DNA of 64,000 nucleotides. Source: Aneurinibacillus sp. REN35 (GTDB lineage: Bacteria > Bacillota > Bacilli > Aneurinibacillales > Aneurinibacillaceae). Below are positions 45,189 to 52,683 of the stretch, one piece after another. The stretch covers positions 1-64,000 of the forward strand of contig NZ_JBFTXJ020000005.1 of the NCBI RefSeq assembly GCF_041379945.2. Reading direction: 5' to 3'. Position 1 is the first letter of the stretch; every line of letters begins with the position of its first letter. Under the pieces are notes generated by a model, which was not told where the DNA came from, ran no database searches, and saw only the letters and a list, made by a program, of their open reading frames with translations. A program made the position numbers and the translations under genes.

Positions 45189-45875
45189 TCATCCTTTCTT
45201 ATATAAGATGGGGTCTTTCGCACCAGCTTCTGCAAAGCCTTTGAGACGCAGGCGGCAGCTATCGCATTCACCGCACGCTTCATCTCCTCCCTGATAGCAG
45301 GAAGTGCTAAGCTCATATGGAACCTTGAGCGTAAGTCCCCATTCCACCGTTTCTTTTTTTGATAAATGAGCAAGCGGCGCCTCTATACGAATTCCCGTAC
45401 CGGCCACGCCCGCTTTCGTTGCCAACTGGATCGTCTCATTCATTGAATGAATAAACTCCGGCCTACAATCCGGATATCCGCTGTAATCTACGGCGCTGAC
45501 ACCAATATACACAGCCTCTGCTCCTACGGTCTCCGCATAGGCGGCTGCAAGCGATAAGAAAATCATATTGCGTGCGGGAACGTAGGTGGAAGGAATATCT
45601 TCCTCACCTGCCGCATTCTCTCCTACAGGTACTTGTATCTTCGTATCCGTTAAAGCGCTGCCGCCAATTTGCCTAAGAAAATCAAGCGTAACAATCCTAT
45701 GATCGAATGCATCATAGAAGGCGGCCACTTTCTTCGCCATCTCTACTTCTCTGTTATGGCGCTGCCCATAATAAAACGTCAACGGATACAGTTCATATCC
45801 GGCAGCTTGCGCGATGCCCATGCATGTTGTGCTGTCAAGACCGCCGCTTAATACGACAACTGCTTTTCTCTTCAT
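45189..45875 (-). CDS. queC: 7-cyano-7-deazaguanine synthase QueC
   Basis: ATP-dependent conversion of 7-carboxy-7-deazaguanine to preQ0. The PP-loop SGGLDSTT (10-17) and a C-terminal zinc site with CYQGGDEACGECDSC are intact; 228 residues, normal. It lies 15 bases after the queE stop. Confidence 0.94.
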   Translation of the reverse strand: MKRKAVVVLSGGLDSTTCMGIAQAAGYELYPLTFYYGQRHNREVEMAKKVAAFYDAFDHRIVTLDFLRQIGGSALTDTKIQVPVGENAAGEEDIPSTYVPARNMIFLSLAAAYAETVGAEAVYIGVSAVDYSGYPDCRPEFIHSMNETIQLATKAGVAGTGIRIEAPLAHLSKKETVEWGLTLKVPYELSTSCYQGGDEACGECDSCRLRLKGFAEAGAKDPILYKKG

Positions 45876-45890
45876 TACGCCTTATCCTCC

Positions 45891-46613
45891 CTATACGCCT
45901 CGTGCTTCAGGGTCCCAAATCACTTTATGAAGCTGCATGTTTATCCTTGCTCTGCCCTGCATAGGACGATGCTGCAGCATAAGCTCTACAAGCCTTGCAG
46001 GCGGCATAGTCTCCCACACCGGACTGAAGCATACCGTAGCTTTTGTCGGGTATCTTTCTAGAATCATAAGCGCATGCAGGAAATCATCCTCGTTCCCTAC
46101 GACGAACTTCACTTCATCCCGGGACGCAAGCAGCGCAAAGTTCGCAAGATGCATCGCATCCGTCTCCCCGCTTGCCGGAAGCTTATAATCCATTACAAAC
46201 CGGACTTTGTTACCTACGTTCTGCTCCTGCTCCCTTAATTCGCAAAACGGCAGCAGATCAATCGCACCGTTCGTTTCAATGTGAATGTCCCATACGTCCG
46301 AAAGCTGTGCCAATTGATACGCAAGCGCAAGCGACTTCGTACCGTGCATCAGCGGTTCTCCACCTGTCAGGCAGACCACACCGTGGCCGTGTGCCTTCAC
46401 CTGACGCACAATCTCCTCAATACTTGCGGTAAATGCCGCCTTCTCAGGTGCATAGCTATAGGGCGTATCACACCACGTACAGCGGAGGTTACAGTTAAAT
46501 ACGCGGACAAATGTCGTCGGATACCCTGCCATTTTCCCTTCGCCTTCCACTGTTTCGAATAGTTCTACCATCGGCAGCTTCCAATGCAAATGAAGGTCGG
46601 ATATGTTATGCAT
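45891..46613 (-). CDS. queE: 7-carboxy-7-deazaguanine synthase QueE
   Basis: A radical SAM enzyme that contracts the ring of 6-carboxytetrahydropterin. The cluster motif CNLRCTWCD (CxxxCxxC) is followed by VCLTGGEPLMHG. 240 residues from the ATG at 46613; a TTG three bases earlier is possible. Overlaps the queD stop by 8 bases. Confidence 0.93.
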   Translation of the reverse strand: MHNISDLHLHWKLPMVELFETVEGEGKMAGYPTTFVRVFNCNLRCTWCDTPYSYAPEKAAFTASIEEIVRQVKAHGHGVVCLTGGEPLMHGTKSLALAYQLAQLSDVWDIHIETNGAIDLLPFCELREQEQNVGNKVRFVMDYKLPASGETDAMHLANFALLASRDEVKFVVGNEDDFLHALMILERYPTKATVCFSPVWETMPPARLVELMLQHRPMQGRARINMQLHKVIWDPEARGV

Positions 46614-47085
46614 CAACTTCCATCCATTCCCGCTTCAGCGTTGCATAGCTGGTCGGCGTCTCGTACAGTACCAGTTCTTCAAGACGAGTTCCCCGCTCTT
46701 TCCACCCCTGGGATTCAGCTTCTTGATCGAGACGTTCCCATATCCACACGATCATGTTTTCCGCCGTTGTATTCATAGGCGGCAGCACTTCATTCAAATA
46801 TTTATGATCAAGCTGTGCTTTAATCGCCCTTTCATACGCTTTCTTTATGTCGCCAAAATCTACACAAATACCAATCTCATCTACGAATCCGCTCACAGTG
46901 ATCACCAGCTTATACGTATGGCCGTGTAAATTTTTACACTTGCCCTCATACAGATGCAGATGGTGCGCAGAATCAAATGTAAACTCTTTAGTTAGCGCTA
47001 CGCGGCGGCGGTGATAACGAAGCTGCTCCGGCTGAATATCTTCATACAGGCGCTGTACACTATGTGGAATCTCAAATCCCGACAT
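46606..47085 (-). CDS. queD: 6-carboxy-5,6,7,8-tetrahydropterin synthase QueD
   Basis: First dedicated step from dihydroneopterin triphosphate. Zinc-binding His residues in FDSAHHLHLYEGKCKNLHGHTY, catalytic Cys in the same stretch and the Asp/His pair near the C-terminus (LDHKYLN) are visible. 159 residues from the ATG at 47085, behind AAAGGAGAAGGAAG. The longer frame would start inside the second leader terminator region. Confidence 0.93.
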   Translation of the reverse strand: MSGFEIPHSVQRLYEDIQPEQLRYHRRRVALTKEFTFDSAHHLHLYEGKCKNLHGHTYKLVITVSGFVDEIGICVDFGDIKKAYERAIKAQLDHKYLNEVLPPMNTTAENMIVWIWERLDQEAESQGWKERGTRLEELVLYETPTSYATLKREWMEVDA

Positions 47086-47132
47086 TCTTCCTTCTCCTTT
47101 CCATATCGTGAAATCGGCGCACCTCCGGAAAC

Positions 47133-47165
47133 TAAAAAACGGGACCTCCAACATGGCGGTCCCGT
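47133..47165 (-). terminator. second leader terminator upstream of queD
   Basis: Stem ACGGGACC/GGTCCCGT (47139-47146 with 47158-47165) followed by T6 on the minus strand. It lies about 50 bases before the queD start. Confidence 0.8.
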
Positions 47166-47181
47166 GTACTGTCGCTTTTTA

Positions 47182-47215
47182 CTAAAAAATAAAAAAATCC
47201 CCTTCACCAGGGGAT
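47182..47215 (-). terminator. first leader terminator upstream of queD
   Basis: Stem ATCCCCT/AGGGGAT (47197-47203 with 47209-47215) followed by T7, A, T6 on the minus strand. Confidence 0.85.
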
Positions 47216-47292
47216 AGAACAGTCAATACTCCGGTGGTATTTTTAACGTTGGTATCGCCACACAACAACGATTGATTCAATTGTACGTAGCC

Positions 47293-47322
47293 ATTATACC
47301 GGAGTCTCTGCTAAAAACTCAA
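47293..47322 (-). promoter_or_regulatory. que operon promoter overlapping the IMPase stop codon
   Basis: On the minus strand -35 TTGAGT (47317-47322) and a perfect -10 TATAAT (47293-47298), 18-base spacing. The TAA stop of the IMPase gene is inside the -10 box. Confidence 0.55.
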
Positions 47323-48130
47323 GCAGAAAATCATAAATATACGGATTGGCCGCCAAAATACTACTGCGCTCAGCGAATGGAATCTCCCCGCCCTCTAAAG
47401 TAGTAATCCTGCCACCCGCCTCTTCAACAAGCAAGCGGCCTGCGCCATAATCCCACGGATTTAAGTTGAGATTAATATATCCATCCAATCGGCCCACCGC
47501 AACATAAGCTAACTCTAATGCCGCTACACCATAGACGCGAACGCCGCGTGAGCGGTGAGCGAGACGCTGCGCTTTCTCTGAGAGACCGCTCTTCATGGCA
47601 CGCCGATTCCAGAACAAGCCGGTTGAGAGAAGCGCTTCTTTCATCTCCTTATTGCGCTCCACCTGTATCGGCATGTCATTAAGGAATAGACCGCCGCCAC
47701 GCTCTGCATAAAACATCTCTTTGCGGGTCGGATCATAGACAACACCTGCTTCACATACACCTTTATGATATACCGCAATGGATATACAATAGTTCTGCTG
47801 CTGGTGTACGAAATTGGTTGTCCCGTCAATCGGATCAACCATCCATACCGTGTCAAACTCACTGGGCTTACAAGCAATCAGCCCTTCTTCACCCAGTATG
47901 CCATGGTCAGGATACGCTTTAATAATCTTATCTATGACAAATTGCTCAACCGCCCGATCCACAGACGTCACCAGATCGGATGCAGACGATTTATACATAA
48001 CTTCTAATGGTCGGGACAGCATCTCGGCAACCAAGTCTCCTGCACCTAATGCACAGCGCTTCGCCAGCAAGCCCCATGCCTTCACTTGTGTATTTTCCAC
48101 GATTTTCGCCTCACACTTCTGATTCGTCAT
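47294..48130 (-). CDS. inositol monophosphatase family protein
   Basis: A Mg-dependent sugar phosphatase. Metal motifs are intact: GEEGL, WMVDPIDGTTNFVH and NPWDYGAGRLLVEEAGG. The start at 48130 (MTNQKCEAK) leaves 278 residues, near family length. The ATG has only a weak AAGAAG in front; a GTG at 48205 with GAGGAA 11 bases away would add 25 residues. Substrate may be inositol phosphate or a related sugar phosphate. Confidence 0.85.
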   Translation of the reverse strand: MTNQKCEAKIVENTQVKAWGLLAKRCALGAGDLVAEMLSRPLEVMYKSSASDLVTSVDRAVEQFVIDKIIKAYPDHGILGEEGLIACKPSEFDTVWMVDPIDGTTNFVHQQQNYCISIAVYHKGVCEAGVVYDPTRKEMFYAERGGGLFLNDMPIQVERNKEMKEALLSTGLFWNRRAMKSGLSEKAQRLAHRSRGVRVYGVAALELAYVAVGRLDGYINLNLNPWDYGAGRLLVEEAGGRITTLEGGEIPFAERSSILAANPYIYDFLLEFLAETPV

Positions 48131-48277
48131 TCTTCTTATACTAACTTTACCCCATTTGTCTGATGGGTATAAAGAAAATTTTTCTTTTCTTGCCCATTCC
48201 CACACTTTTCAAGTTTTCCTCGCTTTTTCGCATGAATTGTGTTACTTTTCAGTTAAAATACCAAAGGAGAGTACACG

Positions 48278-48970
48278 ATGGCTTTTAACTGGCATGAAGC
48301 ATGTGCAACACACTGGAATAAGATGTCTGATCACTGGCAGGCAAATAGCGAAGAAATGTGGGAGACAGGAAGCCGTAAGTCCATTCTTCCCGTACTAACC
48401 CGTTATATACAACCCGAAGGCGGTCCTGTACTTGATGCCGGATGCGGCGATGGATACGGCAGCGTGAAGCTCTCAGAACGCGGCTTTGATGTGATTGGTA
48501 TTGATATCTCTGAAGAGATGATCAATAAAGCGAACACGCGCGAAAAAAATGGATGCTCTCTTTCCTTTAAAAAAGCGGATTTGCGCGATCTCCCATTTGA
48601 GCTGGCGAGCTTTCAAGCAATTATGGCTATTAATGTCATTGAATGGACGGATACGCCTCGTGAGATGCTGCTGAATTTGCAGCAATACATACGACCAGGC
48701 GGCCTGCTTGCGCTTGGCATTCTTGGTCCGACCGCGGCACCGCGCGAACATGGATATCGTCGCTTGTATGGTGAGGATGTCGTGCTGAATACGATGATGC
48801 CATGGGAATGTGAGCGACTGCTTACAGAGAACGGATATGAAATCATACACCAGGAAGGCGTCTACAAGCGCGGAGTGACTGCTGAGATGACGAATGTCCT
48901 CTCCCATGAATTACAACAGGCTGTAAGCTTCCTCTGGATGTTTTATGCCCGTCCCCACACTTCTATATAA
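48278..48970 (+). CDS. class I SAM-dependent methyltransferase
   Basis: 230 residues with SAM motif I VLDAGCGDGYGS (about 51-62), acidic motif VIGIDIS and motif IV AIMAINVIEWTD. Resembles methyltransferase domain 11/25 proteins. Substrate unknown. AAAGGAGAG precedes the ATG. Single gene with its own terminator, divergent from the IMPase gene. Confidence 0.85.
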   Translation: MAFNWHEACATHWNKMSDHWQANSEEMWETGSRKSILPVLTRYIQPEGGPVLDAGCGDGYGSVKLSERGFDVIGIDISEEMINKANTREKNGCSLSFKKADLRDLPFELASFQAIMAINVIEWTDTPREMLLNLQQYIRPGGLLALGILGPTAAPREHGYRRLYGEDVVLNTMMPWECERLLTENGYEIIHQEGVYKRGVTAEMTNVLSHELQQAVSFLWMFYARPHTSI

Positions 48971-48978
48971 TACTAAAG

Positions 48979-49010
48979 AAGTCTTCCGTATCTTGCGGAA
49001 GACTTTTTAT
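48979..49010 (+). terminator. terminator of the methyltransferase gene
   Basis: Stem AAGTCTTCCG/CGGAAGACTT followed by TTT and AT. Confidence 0.85.
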
Positions 49011-49103
49011 TGCCTGTACACAACTTCTTTGCTTGCTTCCCGTCTAACTTTATAAGAAAATGATGCGACGCTTATCCAGCATGCAAAGAAAGGAACATGG
49101 ATC

Positions 49104-49619
49104 ATGAAGTGGCAACGAATCGCGGCCGTCCTGCTTACAACAGGGGGATTGCTCATGACAGGAACCGGATGTTCGTCCATTGACACGCGCTCTCCCTCCG
49201 CCCAAACGGAAGAAGCAAAGAGTTGGATCGCCCAGCAAATGAAACTGAAACAAGCCTCCATCAATGAATGGGAGAAGATGGCCGATCAGGCCAAATCATC
49301 TCCAGCCGATCAGGCCGTCTCACAGCTTGCCGTCAATGTTCTCTCAAAGAATGTAGCCTCTTTGATTGCCGAGAATGGAAAAAATAAGCCCGCCCTTTTA
49401 GCAAGTGTAATGAAAAAGGAAAAAGTAAGTGAACCTACAAACCTGCCTTCCCTCGCTTCTCTTACGCTGGCAGCAAAAAATCAACTCGATGGCGGAAAAA
49501 CACTGTACCGCCTTGAAGGTAAGGTCTTCACTTCCGTACCTGAGCGGCTGTATCCTGTAACGATCGTTGTCCGGGTTAGCAAGCAGGGGCATATCGAGTA
49601 CTTTGACATTGATCGGTAA
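49104..49619 (+). CDS. lipoprotein, unknown function
   Basis: 171 residues with signal peptide and lipobox GTGC (Cys23). The mature part is helical (about 35-130, Lys/Gln/Ala-rich) and ends in a beta segment YPVTIVVRVSKQGHIEYFDID. No family is recognised. AAAGGAAC precedes the ATG. Single gene closed by a long terminator. Confidence 0.75.
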   Translation: MKWQRIAAVLLTTGGLLMTGTGCSSIDTRSPSAQTEEAKSWIAQQMKLKQASINEWEKMADQAKSSPADQAVSQLAVNVLSKNVASLIAENGKNKPALLASVMKKEKVSEPTNLPSLASLTLAAKNQLDGGKTLYRLEGKVFTSVPERLYPVTIVVRVSKQGHIEYFDIDR

Positions 49620-49672
49620 GCAGAAAAGAACCAGGCGCAGTTGAGTGCCTGGTTCTTTTCTGCTTATTTTAT
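49619..49672. terminator. bidirectional terminator, lipoprotein and threonine aldolase genes
   Basis: An 18-bp stem (49619-49636 with 49647-49664), T-rich on the plus side. The aldolase stop codon touches the right arm, so the hairpin serves both convergent genes. Confidence 0.8.
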
Positions 49673-50713
49673 TGATGCTGCGCCTACAAGATAAGAGATG
49701 CGTTCACATACTTCCGCAATATCCTCATCCGTAATATGCCGATGTGTAACAAAGCGGATAATTCCTTCATCGAACGGAGATGCTTTGACTCCCTTTTCAG
49801 CAAGCTTTGCTTGAAATTCCGATTCATTCATGCCTGTTTTTGTCACATCACACATAATAATATTCGTCTCTACCGTATCTGTATTAACATACAATCCAGG
49901 AATCGCATTCAATCCAGCCGCAAGCTGCTTGGCACGAGCATGGTCCTCATGCAGACGCTGGCTCATCACCTCAAGCGCATGCAGCCCCGGCGCTGCAAGT
50001 ACACCCACCTGGCGCAGACCACCGCCTAACCGCTTCCGCCAACGCCTAGCCTCCTCAATAAACTCCCGTGTTCCCGTGAGCACGGAACCAATGGGAGCAC
50101 TCAATCCTTTGGATAAGCAGAACTGAATCGAATCTACATATTTTCCGTATTCTTTTGCAGAAGCGCCGGAAGCCGCTACCGCATTAAACAGGCGGGCTCC
50201 ATCCATATGAATCAGCAGCCCGTGCTTTTTGGCAAGAGTATGAATCTCTTCCATCTTATGCAGCAAAATCACGCGTCCACCCGCTTTATTATGCGTATTC
50301 TCCAGGCAGATCATCCGGGTGCGCGGCTGATGCACATCATAACTATCACGCAGCGCACGCCGAATCGCCTGCGCGGAAGGACATCCTCCCTCCTCTGCAA
50401 CAGGACGCAATTGAAGTCCGCCTAATGCAGCCGGAGCCCCTCCCTCATACAGATAAATATGGCTGTTCTCACCCACAATCACTTCTTCACCAGGACGGCA
50501 GGAGGAAAGCAGAGCCAACTGATTCCCCTGTGTTCCGCTCGTAACAAACAAGGCTGCTTCGTGTCCTACAACCTCAGCCGCCTTTTCTTCTAGACGGCGA
50601 ACGGTAGGATCTTCTCCATACACATCATCGCCCACTTCAGCTTCATACATAAGCGTACGCATCTCTTCTGTTGGTTTTGTTAGCGTATCGCTGCGAAGAT
50701 CAATAATTTTCAA
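49664..50713 (-). CDS. threonine aldolase (low-specificity, PLP-dependent)
   Basis: Cleaves threonine or allo-threonine to glycine and acetaldehyde. Opening IDLRSDTLTKPTEEM, EVGDDVYGEDPTV and the PLP lysine in QFCLSKGLSAPIGS are typical; 349 residues. Its start overlaps the stop of the upstream membrane protein gene by 4 bases, so the two are coupled. Confidence 0.92.
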   Translation of the reverse strand: MKIIDLRSDTLTKPTEEMRTLMYEAEVGDDVYGEDPTVRRLEEKAAEVVGHEAALFVTSGTQGNQLALLSSCRPGEEVIVGENSHIYLYEGGAPAALGGLQLRPVAEEGGCPSAQAIRRALRDSYDVHQPRTRMICLENTHNKAGGRVILLHKMEEIHTLAKKHGLLIHMDGARLFNAVAASGASAKEYGKYVDSIQFCLSKGLSAPIGSVLTGTREFIEEARRWRKRLGGGLRQVGVLAAPGLHALEVMSQRLHEDHARAKQLAAGLNAIPGLYVNTDTVETNIIMCDVTKTGMNESEFQAKLAEKGVKASPFDEGIIRFVTHRHITDEDIAEVCERISYLVGAASIK

Positions 50714-51516
50714 TCATCTCGTCTCCTTCTGCTCCGAAGCGGCAATTCTTCAGCACCTGCCACTTCTGCGCTGTAATTCGGATGCTCCTCAATAATGCGG
50801 CGCATATTATCGAGCCATGCATTGATACCCGCGATTTTATCCAGATCCTTGTTCGTAAAAATCGTGCGTTGAAAATACGGCTGCACCTCATACATGCGTT
50901 CCTCTAAGTTGTGGTCAAAATTATTCCACTTCATCATTTGCCGCACGTCTCCGTTATTTTCAACGACATCGCAAATCCAATAGTACTGAGACTGAATATC
51001 GCGAATCATCTCATATGCTCTCCGCTGATCGCTCGTATACTGCTCCTCTACGGCCCACTGCCGCTCACGCTTGCTGTAAGCAAAATACGCAAGAAAGTGA
51101 ATGACCGTTGCTAAAAATAAACCCAATGTAAAAATAAATCCGGTGTAGTACATCCAATCGGGTATGTAAATCGAACTTAAGAGGCCCACGCTTAAATGAT
51201 AGCACAGCGAGACGACCCAAAAACCGATAATGAATGGATTGGGCCGGGTCAACTGCGTTTCTCTCTTTTGCACAGGTCGTGTAGAAATGGTTGCAAACGC
51301 CTGCAAATATGCATCAAGGAAAATTACGCTTAAAAAAAACAGCCCTGCTTCCAATCCGATTCGTTTCGTATAATCGGCCGGTACCTTAATATAGTAAAGC
51401 AACATATAGAAAACGATAAGGTAGACAAGCGATAATGCTGTCCATACAAGAGCACGCCCGCCTTTACGCTTTTCTCTGCGCTGGCGGTATTTTTCTGTAC
51501 GCGAAAGGGGATCCAA
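50710..51516 (-). CDS. hypothetical membrane protein, 268 aa
   Basis: Not recognised. A basic N-terminus, four hydrophobic segments (about 23-45, 52-75, 95-115, 122-145), then a cytoplasmic acidic, Trp/Tyr/Asn-rich domain (about 150-268) ending in an Arg-rich tail. The start is TTG at 51516. The GGAGG directly abuts it, which is too close, and an in-frame stop lies just upstream, so the true start may be later. Coupled to the aldolase gene. Confidence 0.6.
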   Translation of the reverse strand: MDPLSRTEKYRQRREKRKGGRALVWTALSLVYLIVFYMLLYYIKVPADYTKRIGLEAGLFFLSVIFLDAYLQAFATISTRPVQKRETQLTRPNPFIIGFWVVSLCYHLSVGLLSSIYIPDWMYYTGFIFTLGLFLATVIHFLAYFAYSKRERQWAVEEQYTSDQRRAYEMIRDIQSQYYWICDVVENNGDVRQMMKWNNFDHNLEERMYEVQPYFQRTIFTNKDLDKIAGINAWLDNMRRIIEEHPNYSAEVAGAEELPLRSRRRRDD

Positions 51517-51640
51517 CCTCCGTCACCATCTTTCTCTGTCATTCTAACAATTTTGGCGATTTCTTCATAAATAATATATTTGGACTATACATGTAAAGAT
51601 CAAAAAGTACGATTTTCCCTCTCACGATCCCGATTTTCGA

Positions 51641-51673
51641 AAAAAAGAAAGCCTCTACGTTACGCAGAGGCTG
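51641..51673 (-). terminator. terminator of terC, overlapping its 3' end
   Basis: Stem AGCCTCT(A)CG/CG(C)AGAGGCT followed by TTCTTTTTTT on the minus strand. The last terC codons lie in the right arm. Confidence 0.8.
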
Positions 51674-52352
51674 TTGTTGTTGATTGTTTGTCTTTTTTTA
51701 TCTTACCACTAATTAGAACGCCTGCAACCACTACAGCAATAACAATCCATTTGACAACCGGATTTTCGGCAAAAAACGGAACGATAAACTTCTCAGCAAC
51801 CATCATCTTCGCTGCCGTATAAGCAAGGACACCGCCACCAACGAAGATCAGCCATGGGAAACGATCGAGTAATTTAATAATTACCTGGCTTCCCCATACT
51901 ACAAGCGGAATGCTGATCAAAAGACCCAACACAACCATACCTGTATGGCCTTGTGCGGCACCGGCTACGGCAAGCACATTATCAAGTCCCATCATCACAT
52001 CCGCGATAATGATTGTTCGAATGGCACCAAATAGTGAGCTGCTGCTTTTAATATTGCCTTCGTCCTCTTCCCCGATCAAAAGCTTATAGGCGATCCAGAC
52101 GAGAATTGCTCCACCAATAAGGTGAAGTCCAGGAATATTCAACAGCCAAACCACAAAAACGGTAGCAATTGCACGAATAGCGATCGCACCGACCGTCCCC
52201 CAAATAATTGCCTTCTTCTGCTGTTCTTTCGGCAAGTTCCGGGAAGCAAGCCCGATTACAATGGCATTGTCACCGGCAAGCACCAGGTCAATAATGATAA
52301 TGGAAAAAAGCATTGAAAAAAATTGTGGGGATAAAAACTCCACGCTAATCAT
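51660..52352 (-). CDS. TerC family integral membrane protein (YjbE/YkoY-like Mn exporter)
   Basis: 230 residues with about seven membrane segments and the two acidic TerC motifs DLVLAGDNAIVIG (about 21-33) and ADVMMGLDNVLAVAG. Bacillus relatives YkoY and YceF export or insert manganese into exported enzymes. A manganese riboswitch lies upstream, which supports that role. AGGAGG is only 2-3 bases before the ATG, so the GTG nine bases downstream (Val4) may be the start in use. Confidence 0.9.
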   Translation of the reverse strand: MISVEFLSPQFFSMLFSIIIIDLVLAGDNAIVIGLASRNLPKEQQKKAIIWGTVGAIAIRAIATVFVVWLLNIPGLHLIGGAILVWIAYKLLIGEEDEGNIKSSSSLFGAIRTIIIADVMMGLDNVLAVAGAAQGHTGMVVLGLLISIPLVVWGSQVIIKLLDRFPWLIFVGGGVLAYTAAKMMVAEKFIVPFFAENPVVKWIVIAVVVAGVLISGKIKKDKQSTTTASA

Positions 52353-52411
52353 TCCTCCTCACTAAGGTCGTACCTTTATGCACGCGACAAAAATGTTAAA
52401 AACCTCCATAA

Positions 52412-52552
52412 AAACACAAAAAGACCCGGCCGTATACGGCACAGGTCTTGCTTACAACATTCGCATGCTGTCGATAGAGCCGGGGTTCCCGCCAAGGTTC
52501 CCGTAATGACGACACTATCGTTTTCAAAGCTACTCCCCTATGGGCTATTCTG
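52412..52552 (-). promoter_or_regulatory. yybP-ykoY manganese riboswitch
   Basis: The minus strand reads ATAGCCCATAGGGGAGTAGC and later GGGAACCTTGG and GGGAACCCCGGC, matching the conserved boxes of the yybP-ykoY aptamer. A terminator follows the aptamer. Manganese binding normally lifts termination and turns on the exporter gene behind it. Confidence 0.88.
52414..52449 (-). terminator. expression-platform terminator of the Mn riboswitch
   Basis: Outer stem AAGACC/GGTCTT with inner GCCGTATACGGC palindrome, followed by TTTTTGTGTTTTT on the minus strand. Confidence 0.8.
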
Positions 52553-52560
52553 TTATTTAT

Positions 52561-52589
52561 AACATACACCCAGCGGCAATGTGTGTCAA
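52561..52589 (-). promoter_or_regulatory. promoter of the riboswitch-terC transcript
   Basis: On the minus strand a perfect -35 TTGACA (52584-52589) and -10 TATGTT (52561-52566), 17-base spacing. The predicted start lies a few bases before the aptamer. Confidence 0.6.
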
Positions 52590-52683
52590 TCTATAATTTG
52601 ACGCACAAATGATTGAATGAATTTGCCATTTATCATACCATAAAAATGTGAGCATATCATTTTACGAAAGAGAGGGTTCAATT

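Larger units (their letters stand above)
47086..47292 (-). promoter_or_regulatory. structured leader of the que operon with two serial terminators
   Basis: Between promoter and queD the minus strand can form CGTTG/CAACG and AATAC/GTATT hairpins, then two strong terminators. A longer inverted repeat ACTCCGGT/ACCGGAGT (47229-47236 with 47298-47305) forms only if transcription reads in from the IMPase gene. I could not match it to preQ1-I by eye: no stem-plus-A-rich-tail pseudoknot is visible. A preQ1-II or preQ1-III element, or another attenuator, is possible. Confidence 0.5.

Noticed and set aside
47086-47292. preQ1-I riboswitch before queD
   Set aside because: The expected short stem with A-rich tail pseudoknot is not visible; reported instead as an unassigned structured leader.
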